Shown: positions 9,161-19,099, numbered from the stretch's first letter. The stretch is 64,000 bases of DNA from Candidatus Shikimatogenerans bostrichidophilus (GCA_029851345.1 CP099831.1:32001-96000); one strand, 5' to 3'. Notes: generated by a model from the sequence alone, not told the origin. Numbers and translations are program-made.

Positions 9161-9658
9161 ATGAATAAAATTAAAATTTATAAAAAAAAAAATAAAAAAT
9201 TAAAAAATAAAATTAAAATTTATAAAATAAAATATAAGAATAAATTAAATTTATTAGAAGATAAATTTGTAAGAACATTAGCAGAATTTGATAATTTTAA
9301 AAAACGAACTGAAAGAGAAAAAAAAGATTTATTTATAATTAATAAAAGTAATATTATAAATAATTTTTTACCTATATTAGATGATTTTGATCGTTTAATA
9401 AAAGAAGAAAAAATAACAGAAAAGAAGGGGATAGGTATATATTTAATCTATAAAAAATTAAAAAAAATATTGGAAGCACATGGGTTAAAAAAAATAGATA
9501 CGAAAATCGGTGATGATTTTAATTTAGAATATCATTATGCTATTTCACAAAGAAAAGATAAAAAAGAAATGAAAAATAAAATAATCCAAATTTTAGAAAA
9601 AGGATATTATATTGATGATAAAATACTTCGTTGTACAAAGGTAATTGTAGGTAGTTAA
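9161..9658 (+). CDS. grpE: Nucleotide exchange factor GrpE
   Basis: Exchange factor that releases ADP from DnaK. The product has 165 residues. A long lysine-rich N-terminal helix is followed by the conserved RTLAEFDNFKKRTERE segment (about residues 45-60), then FLPILDDFDRLIKE, and the C-terminal beta domain with HYAISQRKDKK and GYYIDDKILRCTKVIVG. It lies just before dnaJ, separated by a poly-A tract. DnaK itself is not in the window. Confidence 0.95.
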   Translation: MNKIKIYKKKNKKLKNKIKIYKIKYKNKLNLLEDKFVRTLAEFDNFKKRTEREKKDLFIINKSNIINNFLPILDDFDRLIKEEKITEKKGIGIYLIYKKLKKILEAHGLKKIDTKIGDDFNLEYHYAISQRKDKKEMKNKIIQILEKGYYIDDKILRCTKVIVGS

Positions 9659-9659
9659 T

Positions 9660-9682
9660 AAAAAAAAAAAAAAAAAAAAAAA
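9660..9682 (+). repeat. Poly-A tract of 23 bases
   Basis: An uninterrupted run of 23 A residues starts directly after the grpE stop and precedes dnaJ by 26 bp. It is the longest homopolymer I noticed. Being non-coding it is free to vary in length. Confidence 0.95.
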
Positions 9683-9708
9683 CATTAATTAAATAATTAA
9701 ATTAATAT

Positions 9709-10797
9709 ATGAAAGATTATTATGAAATTTTAGGTGTAAGTAAAGATTCTACACAAGAAGATATAAAAAAAGCTTATAGAAAATTAGCTATTAAATATCA
9801 TCCTGATAAAAATATAAATAATAAAAAAGTAGCTGAGGAAAAATTTAAAGAAGCAGCCGAAGCATATAGTGTACTAGGGGATAAAAATAAAAGAGAAGAA
9901 TATGATAAATTTGGTAGTAGTAATAATTATTATAATAGTTCTTATTCTGCATCTTCTGCTGAATATGAAAATATTAATATGAATATTGATGATATTTTTA
10001 CCAATTTTGGAGATCTTTTTAATGATAATTTTACTGATTTTGGATTTAGAAAAAAAAAAAATTATAAATTCAAAAAAGGAAGTAATTTAAAAATAAATAT
10101 TAAAGTTACGTTAGAAGATATTAAGTTTGGAAATTGTAAAACTTTAAAAATAAAAAGAATGAAGTTAGCTCCGGGTATAATTATTAAAAGTTGTGTAAAT
10201 TGTAATGGGACAGGGGTTATAACTAATATTACAAAAACATTTTTAGGAAGAATGCAAACTACTATACAATGTAATTATTGTAAAGGGCTTGGTAAAATAA
10301 TGATTAATATCCCTTCAAATGCAACATCAACAGGATTAATTAAAATAATAGAATATATTAAAATAAATGTCCCAATAGGTATAAATAATGGGGATGTATT
10401 AAAAATCCATAAAAAAGGTAATGAAGCTCCTTTTGGAGGAAATTCAGGAGATTTAATTATAATTTTTAAAATAATTAAACATAAATATTTTAAAAGAATA
10501 GGTAATAATTTATATACAAATATATATATATCTATCCCTGAAGCTATATTAGGTTGTAATAAAAATATAAAAACTTTAAATGGAGTAATAAAAAAAATAA
10601 AAATACCAAAAGGGATACAATCTGGGGAAGAATTATATTTAAAAGGAGAAGGATTACCAGCGTATGAAAATAAAAATATTAATGGAAATTTAATAATAAA
10701 AATAAATTTATGGACTCCTAAGAATATTAATAAAAATCAAAAATTTTTTTTTGAAAAAATAAAAGGAGATAAAAATTTTTTACCTATTATTAAATAA
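9709..10797 (+). CDS. dnaJ: Chaperone DnaJ with half a zinc-finger region
   Basis: J-protein partner of DnaK. The J domain (residues 1-70) has the HPD motif at 31-33. The usual cysteine-rich region has four CxxCxGxG motifs; only two are left, CVNCNGTG at 162-169 and CNYCKGLG at 188-195. Compared with flavobacterial DnaJ, these are motifs II and III, while I and IV are replaced by cysteine-free sequence. In the family, I+IV form zinc centre I and II+III form zinc centre II, so one whole centre is lost. The C-terminal substrate-binding domains are present. Confidence 0.94.
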   Translation: MKDYYEILGVSKDSTQEDIKKAYRKLAIKYHPDKNINNKKVAEEKFKEAAEAYSVLGDKNKREEYDKFGSSNNYYNSSYSASSAEYENINMNIDDIFTNFGDLFNDNFTDFGFRKKKNYKFKKGSNLKINIKVTLEDIKFGNCKTLKIKRMKLAPGIIIKSCVNCNGTGVITNITKTFLGRMQTTIQCNYCKGLGKIMINIPSNATSTGLIKIIEYIKINVPIGINNGDVLKIHKKGNEAPFGGNSGDLIIIFKIIKHKYFKRIGNNLYTNIYISIPEAILGCNKNIKTLNGVIKKIKIPKGIQSGEELYLKGEGLPAYENKNINGNLIIKINLWTPKNINKNQKFFFEKIKGDKNFLPIIK

Positions 10798-10812
10798 ATA
10801 ATAATAAATTAT

Positions 10813-11871
10813 ATGCCAAAAAACGTAGCAGTAGCTTTATCTGGGGGAGTTGATTCTAGTGTATCGGCTTATTTATTAAAAAAAAAAGGATATAATGTAA
10901 TAGGATTTTATATGTATAATTGGAATAATAAAGATTGTATGTGGGAAGATATAAGAGATGCTATGTTAATATCTGTAAAATTAAATATACCTTTTTATGT
11001 TTTAGATTTTAGAAAAAAATATAAGGTAAAAGTTATTAATTATATGGTAAATGGATATAAAAAAGGACTAACACCAAACCCTGATATAATATGTAATAAA
11101 GAAATTAAATTTGGGATTTTTTTAAAAAAAACACTTGAATTAAATGTAGATTATATAGCAACAGGACATTATGCAAAGATAATAAAAGATAAAAGGTATA
11201 ATTATTATAGGTTATTTGAAGGTAATGATAAAATAAAAGATCAATCTTATTTTTTATGTCGTCTTAATCAATATCAATTATCAAAATCTTTATTTCCATT
11301 AGGTAATTTAACTAAAAAAAAAGTTAGAAAAATAGCTTTAAAATTAAATTTTTATAATGCTAATAAAAAAGATTCCCAAGGATTATGTTTTGTAGGTAAA
11401 ATTAATTTAGTAAACTTTTTAAAAAAAAGAATAAAAACAAAACTAGGAGATATTATATATATAGATAATAATAATAAATATAAAAAAATAGGGACTCATT
11501 TAGGATCATATTATTTTACAATAGGACAACGTAAACATTTAAATGTAAGTGGACAAAAATGTCCTTTATATTTATTAAAAAAAAATATAAAACAAAATAT
11601 AATATATGTAAGTAAAAAAAACCATATAGATTTATATAAAAAAACTATTTTTATAAAAAAAAATACTATACATTGGATAGTCAAACCTAAAAAAAATGAA
11701 TTAATAGTTATGAGTAAAATTAGATATAATATTACTAAACAAAAGGCTTTATTAAAAATAAAAAAAGAAGGAGTTTTAGTAAAATTTTATAAAAATCAAT
11801 TTGCTATTACCCCGGGTCAATTTATAGTTTGGTATTTTAATAATGAATTAATAGGTTCAGGTATAATTTAA
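10813..11871 (+). CDS. mnmA: tRNA-specific 2-thiouridylase MnmA
   Basis: Adds sulfur at position 2 of wobble uridine U34 in tRNA-Lys, -Glu and -Gln. The product has 352 residues. The ATP pyrophosphatase P-loop is ALSGGVDSS at residues 8-16. The two catalytic cysteines are visible in NPDIICNKEIKFG (about residue 95) and in SQGLCFVGKI (about residue 195). With mnmE and mnmG also in the window, the wobble uridine pathway is largely kept. A sulfur-relay donor is not visible here. Confidence 0.96.
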   Translation: MPKNVAVALSGGVDSSVSAYLLKKKGYNVIGFYMYNWNNKDCMWEDIRDAMLISVKLNIPFYVLDFRKKYKVKVINYMVNGYKKGLTPNPDIICNKEIKFGIFLKKTLELNVDYIATGHYAKIIKDKRYNYYRLFEGNDKIKDQSYFLCRLNQYQLSKSLFPLGNLTKKKVRKIALKLNFYNANKKDSQGLCFVGKINLVNFLKKRIKTKLGDIIYIDNNNKYKKIGTHLGSYYFTIGQRKHLNVSGQKCPLYLLKKNIKQNIIYVSKKNHIDLYKKTIFIKKNTIHWIVKPKKNELIVMSKIRYNITKQKALLKIKKEGVLVKFYKNQFAITPGQFIVWYFNNELIGSGII

Positions 11872-11977
11872 AATGTTTATAATATAGAGTTAAATAAGCC
11901 CTTTATTAAAAATAAATATTATAATTAATTGGTTATATTTTAAAATTGGGGTTAAAAAAAATAAATAAGATAGGGTA

Positions 11978-12895
11978 ATGATAAATATAAATAAATGTTA
12001 TTTTATTTTTTTAAAGAAATTAAAAAATATTTATAATAAATATGAAATAAATAAATTATTTATAATATTATTTACAAATATTTTAAAATGTAATAAAGAT
12101 AAATTATATTATTATACTTTAAAAAATAAAAAAATTAATAATAATAAATATTTTATTTTTATAAATGCCCTATTAAAATTAAAATATAGATATCCAATAC
12201 AATATATTATACACCATACTTATTTTAATGGTATCAAAATTAATTTAAATAAAAATGTTTTTATACCAAGGCAAGAAACTGAAGAATTAGTAAATTTAAT
12301 AATTAGAGATTATAATAATAATAAAAGGAATAGTAATATAAACAACAAACCGTTAAAAATTTTAGATATAGGTACAGGAAGTGGATGTATATCAATTTAT
12401 ATAAATAAAAAAATACGTAATTCAAAAATATACTGCTTAGATTATTCAAAAAAAATTTTATATAAAACTAAAAAAAATTTTTTATTAAATAAAATTTATA
12501 ACAATATAAAGTTTTATAAATTTAATATTTTAAATAATAAAAAAAAATATAAAATGTTTTTAAAAAAAATCCCATCTTTTGATTTAATTATTAGTAATCC
12601 CCCATATATTTCATTTTATAATTATTATAAATATATTAAAACTAATATTTTTTATGAACCATATAAATCTATATTTGTTTTAAATAATGATGTAATAATT
12701 TTTTATAAAAAAATTATGTTATATTTTTATAAATATAAATTAAATAAAAATGGTATAATATATTTCGAAATTTCAAATGAAATTAAAAAGAAAATTATAT
12801 TGTTTTTACGTAAAAAATTTAATAGTAATAATATAATTAAATTTATAAAAGATATAAATAATAATTATAGAATATTAAAAATTATTAAAAAATAA
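11978..12895 (+). CDS. prmC: Peptide chain release factor glutamine methyltransferase PrmC
   Basis: Methylates the glutamine of the GGQ motif in RF1 and RF2 using S-adenosylmethionine. The product has 305 residues. The SAM-binding motif is LDIGTGSGCI (about residues 127-136) and the catalytic NPPY lies in IISNPPYI (about residue 210). The N-terminal helical domain is highly eroded but PRQETEELV (family: P-R-x-E-T-E) is clear. The stop codon is directly followed by the ligA ATG. Both its substrates, prfA and prfB, are in this window. Confidence 0.94.
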   Translation: MININKCYFIFLKKLKNIYNKYEINKLFIILFTNILKCNKDKLYYYTLKNKKINNNKYFIFINALLKLKYRYPIQYIIHHTYFNGIKINLNKNVFIPRQETEELVNLIIRDYNNNKRNSNINNKPLKILDIGTGSGCISIYINKKIRNSKIYCLDYSKKILYKTKKNFLLNKIYNNIKFYKFNILNNKKKYKMFLKKIPSFDLIISNPPYISFYNYYKYIKTNIFYEPYKSIFVLNNDVIIFYKKIMLYFYKYKLNKNGIIYFEISNEIKKKIILFLRKKFNSNNIIKFIKDINNNYRILKIIKK

Positions 12896-14671
12896 ATGAA
12901 TAATAAGATTAAAAAATTTATTATAAAATTATCAAATTATATAAACCTACAAAATTATAGATACTATATATTAAATAAACCAAGAATAAAAAATTATAAA
13001 TATGATAAGCTTTTTAAACTATTAATTAAATTAGAAAAAAAATATAATTATTATTATAAATATACTCCTACGAAAAAACTTAATAATAATTTACTAATTA
13101 ATAAGAATATTAAAATTATTAAGCATAATTATAAAATGTATTCTATTAATAATGTTTATAATAAAAAAGAATTAGTTTTATGGTTAGAAAATATTAAAAA
13201 CCAATTTAAAATAAAAGGTAAATATAATTATATTTGTGAATTAAAATACGATGGATTAGCTATAAGTTTAATTTATAAATACGGTATATTAAGTAATGCT
13301 ATTACAAGAGGAGATGGTAAATATGGAAATAATATTTTTAATAATATTTTATATTTAAAAAGAATACCTTTTTTTTTTAAAAAAATTAAAAATATTAAGT
13401 TTTTTGATATAAAAGGAGAAATAGTATATTCTAAAAAAGCTTTTGCTATTTTAAATAAACAAAAGAGTAAACAAGGATTAAAAGAATTTTCTAATCCTAG
13501 AAATGCAGCAAATGGAATAATACATAATATAAAAGATAATAAAAATAATATATTTTATAAAAAGAAATTAGATTTTATACCTTACTTAATATATACAACG
13601 AATAAAAAATTTAATAATTATATTAATAATCAATTTAAAGTAATAGAATTTTTAAACAAAAATTATTTTAATTATCAAAGAAAATCTTATAAATTATGTA
13701 AAGATAATAAAGATATTATTAATTTTATAAAATATTGGGAAAAAAATATATATAAAAGTAAATATCCTATAGATGGCATAGTAATTAAAATAAATAATTT
13801 TTATATACAAAATAAAATAAAATATAATAATATTTTTCACAAATGGTGTATTGCTTATAAATTTAAAGATAAAGAATATAAAACTAAAATTAGAAAAATT
13901 GTTTTTACAATTGGTAAAAGTGGGATAATAGTACCTATAGTAAAATTTACTCCTATAAATATTAGTGGGAGTAAAGTAAAACAAGCTACCTTATATAATA
14001 GTAATATTTTTAATAAATATAATTTATGTATAAATGATAAAATAAAAATAAAAAAATGTGGTAATATTATTCCAAAAATAATAGAAAATATTACTTTTAA
14101 AAATAGGAAAAAAGTAAATTATAATTATAGATATTTAAATTTCCCTTTATATTGTCCTAGTTGTAAAAATTTATTAAGTTTAAAAAAAAATAAAATTTAT
14201 TGTTTAAATAAAAACAATTGTATAGAACAAACTCTAGTAAAAATTAAACATTTTATTAGTAAAAATTGTATGAATATAAATATTAGAATAAATTTATTAA
14301 AAACTTTACTTAAAACAAAAATAATAAATTATGTTTATGATATTTATAAATTAAATTTAAATCAGTTAATTTTATTAAATTGTTCTTATAAAGAATCTAA
14401 TAAAATTCTTTTATCTATAAAAGAATCAAAGAATAAAAAATTTTCAAATATTTTATTTTCGTTATCTATTCCTAATATTGGTTTATATCTATCAAAATTA
14501 ATAAATAAAAAATATAATTCTATTGATAAATTTTTTAAAGATATTATGAATAATAAAATAAATATAATAAATCTAGGTGAAAAAAAAATTAATAAAATAA
14601 AAAAATATTTTATAAATAAAAAAAATATTATTATAATTAATAAATTGAAAAAAATAGGATTAAATTTATAA
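12896..14671 (+). CDS. ligA: NAD-dependent DNA ligase without BRCT domain
   Basis: Seals nicks in replication and repair using NAD+. The product has 591 residues against about 670 in the family. The active-site lysine is K117 in ELKYDG (K-x-D-G). The adenylation, OB, zinc-finger (CPSC...CLNKNNC, about residues 420-443) and helix-hairpin-helix regions can be followed in order. The protein stops at the point where the BRCT domain would begin, and truA starts 9 bp later. BRCT loss in LigA is compatible with catalysis in other bacteria (family knowledge). Confidence 0.94.
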   Translation: MNNKIKKFIIKLSNYINLQNYRYYILNKPRIKNYKYDKLFKLLIKLEKKYNYYYKYTPTKKLNNNLLINKNIKIIKHNYKMYSINNVYNKKELVLWLENIKNQFKIKGKYNYICELKYDGLAISLIYKYGILSNAITRGDGKYGNNIFNNILYLKRIPFFFKKIKNIKFFDIKGEIVYSKKAFAILNKQKSKQGLKEFSNPRNAANGIIHNIKDNKNNIFYKKKLDFIPYLIYTTNKKFNNYINNQFKVIEFLNKNYFNYQRKSYKLCKDNKDIINFIKYWEKNIYKSKYPIDGIVIKINNFYIQNKIKYNNIFHKWCIAYKFKDKEYKTKIRKIVFTIGKSGIIVPIVKFTPINISGSKVKQATLYNSNIFNKYNLCINDKIKIKKCGNIIPKIIENITFKNRKKVNYNYRYLNFPLYCPSCKNLLSLKKNKIYCLNKNNCIEQTLVKIKHFISKNCMNINIRINLLKTLLKTKIINYVYDIYKLNLNQLILLNCSYKESNKILLSIKESKNKKFSNILFSLSIPNIGLYLSKLINKKYNSIDKFFKDIMNNKINIINLGEKKINKIKKYFINKKNIIIINKLKKIGLNL

Positions 14672-14680
14672 AATAAAAAT

Positions 14681-15442
14681 ATGAGATATTTAATTAAATT
14701 GTCTTATAATGGAAATTATTATCATGGATGGCAAAAACAACCAAATACCAGTAAAACTATAGAAGAAGAAATTGAAAATAAATTATACATTATCTTAAGA
14801 AAAAAAATAAATATAATAGGAGCAAGTCGTACCGATAGTGGAGTTCATGCTAATATTATGTTTGCTCATTTTGATTATAATAGTTTAATAGAAAAAAAAT
14901 GGTTTTTATATAAAATTAATTTATTAATATCTTCCAATATTAATATTAAAAATATATACCAAATAAAAGATAATATCCATGCTAGATATAATGCTAAATA
15001 TAGAATATATAAATATTATATCTCTTACTTTAAATATCCTTTTTTAAATAAATTATATTGGTATTGGTATTATAATAAGAATATTAATATTAAATCTATG
15101 AATAAAGCCATTAGGATAATTATTAATAGAAAATATTTTAATTTATTTACTATAAAAGATCGTAATAGTAGTAAAAACAAACAAAAATATAAATGTAATA
15201 TATATTATGCTTATTGGATAAAATATAAGAATAATATATTATTTAAAATCAAATCTAATAGATTTTTAAGAAAAATGATTAGGATAATCATTTCTATATG
15301 TATAGAAATAGGTATTAAAAAAAAAACTATTAATGAATTAATTAATGAAATTAAAAATAATAATATAAAATATAATATAAATGTACCTACATATGGTCTT
15401 TATTTAAATAAAATTAAATATAATAAAAATATTTATTTATAA
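14681..15442 (+). CDS. truA: tRNA pseudouridine synthase TruA
   Basis: Makes pseudouridine at positions 38-40 in the anticodon stem-loop of many tRNAs. The product has 253 residues. N-terminal LSYNGNYYHGWQKQPN matches the family, and the catalytic aspartate lies in SRTDSGVHA (about residue 53). C-terminal conserved residues are seen as FLRKMIRII (family: F-L-x-x-M-V-R). It overlaps the convergent rpmF gene by 10 bp. Confidence 0.95.
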   Translation: MRYLIKLSYNGNYYHGWQKQPNTSKTIEEEIENKLYIILRKKINIIGASRTDSGVHANIMFAHFDYNSLIEKKWFLYKINLLISSNINIKNIYQIKDNIHARYNAKYRIYKYYISYFKYPFLNKLYWYWYYNKNINIKSMNKAIRIIINRKYFNLFTIKDRNSSKNKQKYKCNIYYAYWIKYKNNILFKIKSNRFLRKMIRIIISICIEIGIKKKTINELINEIKNNNIKYNINVPTYGLYLNKIKYNKNIYL

Positions 15443-15624
15443 ATTACTATTTTTTTATTTTTGTAATAATATATTGTAATATTATTTTTTTTTATTATTT
15501 TAATATTATGATAACTTTGAGTAAAATTTTTATTCTTAAATAAAGGTAAAGTTTTATATTTATTTTTATGTGTTCTTCTTTTTCTTTTTTTTGATAAAGA
15601 AGTTTTTTTTTTTGGATGTGCCAT
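15433..15624 (-). CDS. rpmF: Ribosomal protein L32 (bL32)
   Basis: Large-subunit protein; 63 residues. The N terminus MAHPKKKTSLSKKRKRRTHK matches the bL32 signature (M-A-x-P-K-x-K-x-S-x-x-x-x-x-x-R-R-x-H). The cysteines of the zinc ribbon found in many L32 proteins are absent. It follows the yceD-like gene by 11 bp on the same strand, the widespread yceD-rpmF pair. Confidence 0.93.
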   Translation of the reverse strand: MAHPKKKTSLSKKRKRRTHKNKYKTLPLFKNKNFTQSYHNIKIIKKNNITIYYYKNKKIVIYK

Positions 15625-15635
15625 AAATATTTAAA

Positions 15636-16070
15636 TTATTTATTATATATAGTTTTTCTAATTTTAGGATCTATTTTTTTTATAGGTAACATTAAAATAA
15701 TAGTATCATATAGATATTGAGCGATATTAACTTTTCTTGTATATAATGGTAATACTAAATAATCTCCCGACTCTTCTTTAAAATTTTTATTAAATGAAAT
15801 ATTTAATATTGTTTTTTTTTTTATTTTAAATAAAAATTTATTTAATGTAATATCACATATTAATGTAATAATCCCTAAAAAATAAAATTTAAAAATAAAA
15901 AAATTATTATTACTATTTTTTTTTAATAAAATATTAATTTTTGGATTTAGATAATCTACATAATTATTTTTATTTAAAAATAAATTAAAAAAATTATTAT
16001 CTATAAAATATTTAATTTTTTCACTACTAGATAATAATGAAACGTCATAATATTCTATGTTTATTTTCAT
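15636..16070 (-). CDS. YceD/DUF177-family protein
   Basis: Member of the DUF177 (YceD) family, which in plants and Escherichia coli has been tied to 23S rRNA accumulation. The product has 144 residues. The only well-kept stretch is SGDYLVLPLYTRKVNIAQYLY followed by MLPIKKIDP, which resembles the family's D-L-x-x-x-V-x-E-x-I-x-L-x-L-P. Assignment also rests on its place directly upstream of rpmF, its usual partner. Confidence 0.8.
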   Translation of the reverse strand: MKINIEYYDVSLLSSSEKIKYFIDNNFFNLFLNKNNYVDYLNPKINILLKKNSNNNFFIFKFYFLGIITLICDITLNKFLFKIKKKTILNISFNKNFKEESGDYLVLPLYTRKVNIAQYLYDTIILMLPIKKIDPKIRKTIYNK

Positions 16071-16389
16071 ATAATTTTTTTTACATTTTAATTATATTTT
16101 ATACTTATACCCCATACATAGTACGCATAAAGGTATAAGGTCGTAAATAAGGGATTATTACATATTTATATTAATTATACTTTTATTATATATCTATTTA
16201 AAAAAAGTAATCAGGTTTAGTTCTTATAGCTAATAGACAATTTATTATTAGCATGAAAAATAAAATAATAATCATTTTTATTTAAAAGTTATGGTTAGTT
16301 ATTTATAATATACAATTTATAATCATATATATACAATTATATATTGTATAATAATAATATATATATAAAATATTAAATAAAAAAAAATA
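16071..16389. other. 319-bp gap between divergent yceD and rho with several hairpins
   Basis: No protein gene is supported here. The stretch at 16104-16252 is clearly richer in G and C than other gaps. It holds an 8-bp stem (CTTATACC at 16104-16111 with GGTATAAG at 16132-16139) and a 7-bp stem (GCTAATA at 16229-16235 with TATTAGC at 16246-16252). Closer to rho, TATACAAT occurs twice (16309-16316 and 16330-16337) and either copy can pair with ATTGTATA at 16343-16350. It could hold a small RNA, an untranslated leader of rho, or a leader of yceD-rpmF. I could not match SRP RNA or a tRNA. Confidence 0.6.
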
Positions 16390-17616
16390 ATGTTAACTTA
16401 TAATAATAAAAAAAAATTATATGATTATTCAAAAAAAAAACTTAGAAAAAAATATAGTATTTATAATATAAAAAAAATAATAAAAAAAATAGATAATTAT
16501 AAAAATAATAAAATTATTAGTGAAGGAGTATTGGAAATAATACCTAATAATTATGGGTTTTTAAGATCTTCAGATTATAATTATATAACATCTCCTGATG
16601 ATATATATGTTTCTAAATCTAAAATTAAATTATTTGGTATGAGGACTGGCGATACAATTAAAGGTATTATTAGACCCCCTAAAAATAAAGAAAAATATTT
16701 TCCTTTAATTAAAGTAATTGAAATAAATGGATGTCATCCTTCTTATACTATTAATAGATTTTTCTTTGAAAATTTAATTCCTCTTTTTCCTATAGAAAAA
16801 TTTAATTTATCAGGGAAATATTCTTCTTTATCTACTAGAATAATTGATTTATTTTCTCCTATCGGTAAAGGTCAAAGAGCATTAATTGTTGCTCCACCTA
16901 AAGCTGGTAAAACTAATTTAGTAAAAGATTGTGCTAATTGTATTGATAAAAATCATCCTGAAGTTTATCAAATTATCCTATTAATAGATGAAAGACCTGA
17001 AGAAGTAACTGATATGAAAAGAAGTGTTAATGGAGAAGTTATATCATCTACTTTTGATGAACATCCTGAAAACCATGTAAAAGTTGCTAATATAGTATTA
17101 AAAAAATCAATGAGAATGGTAGAATGTGGGCATGATGTAGTTATATTATTAGATTCTATTACAAGATTAGCAAGAGCTTATAATAATATTACCCCAGCAT
17201 CTGGTAGAGTATTATCTGGCGGTCTAGATTCAAATGCGTTACAAAAACCTAAAAAATTTTTTGGTTCTGCAAGGAATATTGAAAATGGTGGATCGTTAAC
17301 AATTATTGCAACGGCTATGATAGAAACAGGATCTAAAATGGATGATGTTATTTTTGAAGAATTTAAAGGGACTGGTAACATGGAATTACAACTAAGTCGT
17401 AATATTGCCAATAAAAGAATATTTCCTGCTATAGATTTAATATCTTCAAGTACTAGAAGAGATGATCTTTTATTGGATAAATATACTTTAAATAAAATGT
17501 CTATCTTAAGAAAATATATATCTGAAATGAATCCCGTAGATGCTATAGAATTAATAATTAATCAAATGTCTAAAACACAAAATAATAATTTATTTTTAAA
17601 AACAATAAAAAAATAA
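16390..17616 (+). CDS. rho: Transcription termination factor Rho
   Basis: Hexameric RNA helicase that ends transcription. The product has 408 residues, shorter than free-living Bacteroidota Rho because the N-terminal extension is lost. The RNA-binding cold-shock-like domain covers about residues 35-115. The Walker A motif is [10 protein letters not shown] (about residue 170), Walker B is [16 protein letters not shown], and the Q-loop region [20 protein letters not shown] is intact. This is one of the best conserved proteins in the window, so Rho-dependent termination is probably still active. Confidence 0.97.
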   Translation: MLTYNNKKKLYDYSKKKLRKKYSIYNIKKIIKKIDNYKNNKIISEGVLEIIPNNYGFLRSSDYNYITSPDDIYVSKSKIKLFGMRTGDTIKGIIRPPKNKEKYFPLIKVIEINGCHPSYTINRFFFENLIPLFPIEKFNLSGKYSSLSTRIIDLFSPIGKGQRALIVAPPKAGKTNLVKDCANCIDKNHPEVYQIILLIDERPEEVTDMKRSVNGEVISSTFDEHPENHVKVANIVLKKSMRMVECGHDVVILLDSITRLARAYNNITPASGRVLSGGLDSNALQKPKKFFGSARNIENGGSLTIIATAMIETGSKMDDVIFEEFKGTGNMELQLSRNIANKRIFPAIDLISSSTRRDDLLLDKYTLNKMSILRKYISEMNPVDAIELIINQMSKTQNNNLFLKTIKK

Positions 17617-17626
17617 AAAAAAAAAT

Positions 17627-19099
17627 TTATTTCATTTGAGGAAAAAATATAACTTCTTGGATATTTAAATTATTTGTTAATAAAGCTATTAATCTATCTA
17701 TTCCTATACCAATACCTACTGTAGGTGGTAGACCTATTTTTAAAGCTTTTAAAAAATCTTGATCAATTATATTTTTATCTTTATTTTGGCTTTTAAATCT
17801 TTTATATTGTTCTATTGGATCATTTAATTCTGTATAGGCATTAGCGATTTCAATTGAATTTATATAAAATTCAAAACGTTCAACAAGTTTTTTATTATTT
17901 GTTTTACTTTTAGCTAATGGACTCATAAAAATAGGATAATCTATAATATAAGTAGGATATTTTATTTTTTTTTTACAAAAAAAATTAAAAATATTATCTA
18001 ATATTTTATCTTTGTTATAATTTTTAATTTTAATTTTATTATTTTTACAAATTTTTTTTAATGTTTTAATTGATGTATTTTCATTAATATTTAATTTAGA
18101 ATACTTATTTATTATACTATAAAATTTTTTTATTTTAATTTTTTTTTTAAAATTAATAATTTTTTTATTAATTTTAATGATAGTTGTTTTAAAAATTTTT
18201 TTACATATATAAATCAATAATTTTTGTAAAAAATTCATCATCCATAAATAATTTTTATTAATTATATAAATTTCTAATATTGTAAATTCAGGATGATGCA
18301 ATTTATCTATACTTTCATTTCTAAAATTTCTAGAGAATTCAAATACACCTTTAAATCCACCTACAATTAATTTCTTTAAATATAATTCATTTGATATTCT
18401 TAAATAAATTTTTTTTTTAAATTTATTATGATAAGTTATAAATGGTTTTGCATAAGCTCCTCCAGGTATTTTTTGTAAAATAGGAGTATCTACTTCAATA
18501 TAGTTAAATTTATATAAAAAATTTCTAATATATTTTATTATTAAAAATCTAATTTTAAAATTATTTTTTATTTTTGGATTTAATATTAAATCCAAATATC
18601 TCATACGATATCTTTTATCAATATTATTAAATTGATAATATATTTTTTTAGTAGTTTTTTTTATTATAGGGATAGGATAAAGACATTTAGATAATAATTT
18701 TATATTTTTTATTAATATAGTATATTCAGACATTTTTGTAATAAACAAAAGACCTTTTATCCAAATAATATCTCCTATATCTAAATACTTTTTAAATAAA
18801 TAAATAAAATATTTTTTATTTTTTTTTTTAGTAGATAAATTATTTAAATTATAATAAAGTTGGATTTTATTGTCACTATAATCTTTTATATCTATAAAAG
18901 ATGCTTTACCAATATTTCTTATATTAAAAATTCTACCATATATATATAAATTTTTATTATCGTTTATTAATTTTTTTTTATTTTTTAAAATATTTTTTAT
19001 ATTATTATTAATCTTTATAGAATTAGTAGGATATGGATTTATACCCAATGATTGTATTAATTTTAATTTCCTTTTACGTATATTTTCTTGATCTGACAT
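17627..19099 (-). CDS. lysS: Lysyl-tRNA synthetase, class II
   Basis: Charges tRNA-Lys. It has 490 residues, close to normal. The N-terminal OB anticodon-binding domain spans about residues 45-145 (IYGRIFNIRNIGKASFIDI). Motif 2 is FSRNFRNESIDKLHHPEFT (about residue 255) and motif 3 is GIGIGIDRLIALL near the C terminus, ending IFFPQMK. Divergent from rnpA and convergent with rho. Lysine is the commonest residue in this proteome, so the enzyme must carry a heavy load. Confidence 0.97.
   Translation of the reverse strand: MSDQENIRKRKLKLIQSLGINPYPTNSIKINNNIKNILKNKKKLINDNKNLYIYGRIFNIRNIGKASFIDIKDYSDNKIQLYYNLNNLSTKKKNKKYFIYLFKKYLDIGDIIWIKGLLFITKMSEYTILIKNIKLLSKCLYPIPIIKKTTKKIYYQFNNIDKRYRMRYLDLILNPKIKNNFKIRFLIIKYIRNFLYKFNYIEVDTPILQKIPGGAYAKPFITYHNKFKKKIYLRISNELYLKKLIVGGFKGVFEFSRNFRNESIDKLHHPEFTILEIYIINKNYLWMMNFLQKLLIYICKKIFKTTIIKINKKIINFKKKIKIKKFYSIINKYSKLNINENTSIKTLKKICKNNKIKIKNYNKDKILDNIFNFFCKKKIKYPTYIIDYPIFMSPLAKSKTNNKKLVERFEFYINSIEIANAYTELNDPIEQYKRFKSQNKDKNIIDQDFLKALKIGLPPTVGIGIGIDRLIALLTNNLNIQEVIFFPQMK

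Noticed and set aside
13694..13984. Antisense open frame of 96 codons inside ligA, and similar frames opposite rho, rng, infB and prfA
   Set aside because: They lie opposite conserved coding sequence, have no recognisable motifs and reflect the low stop frequency opposite conserved regions.
16201..16260. Possible SRP (4.5S) RNA, because of TCAGG followed by AGC
   Set aside because: The conserved GGAA tetraloop and the AGCAG side of the internal loop are missing, and the flanking bases do not pair on either strand.
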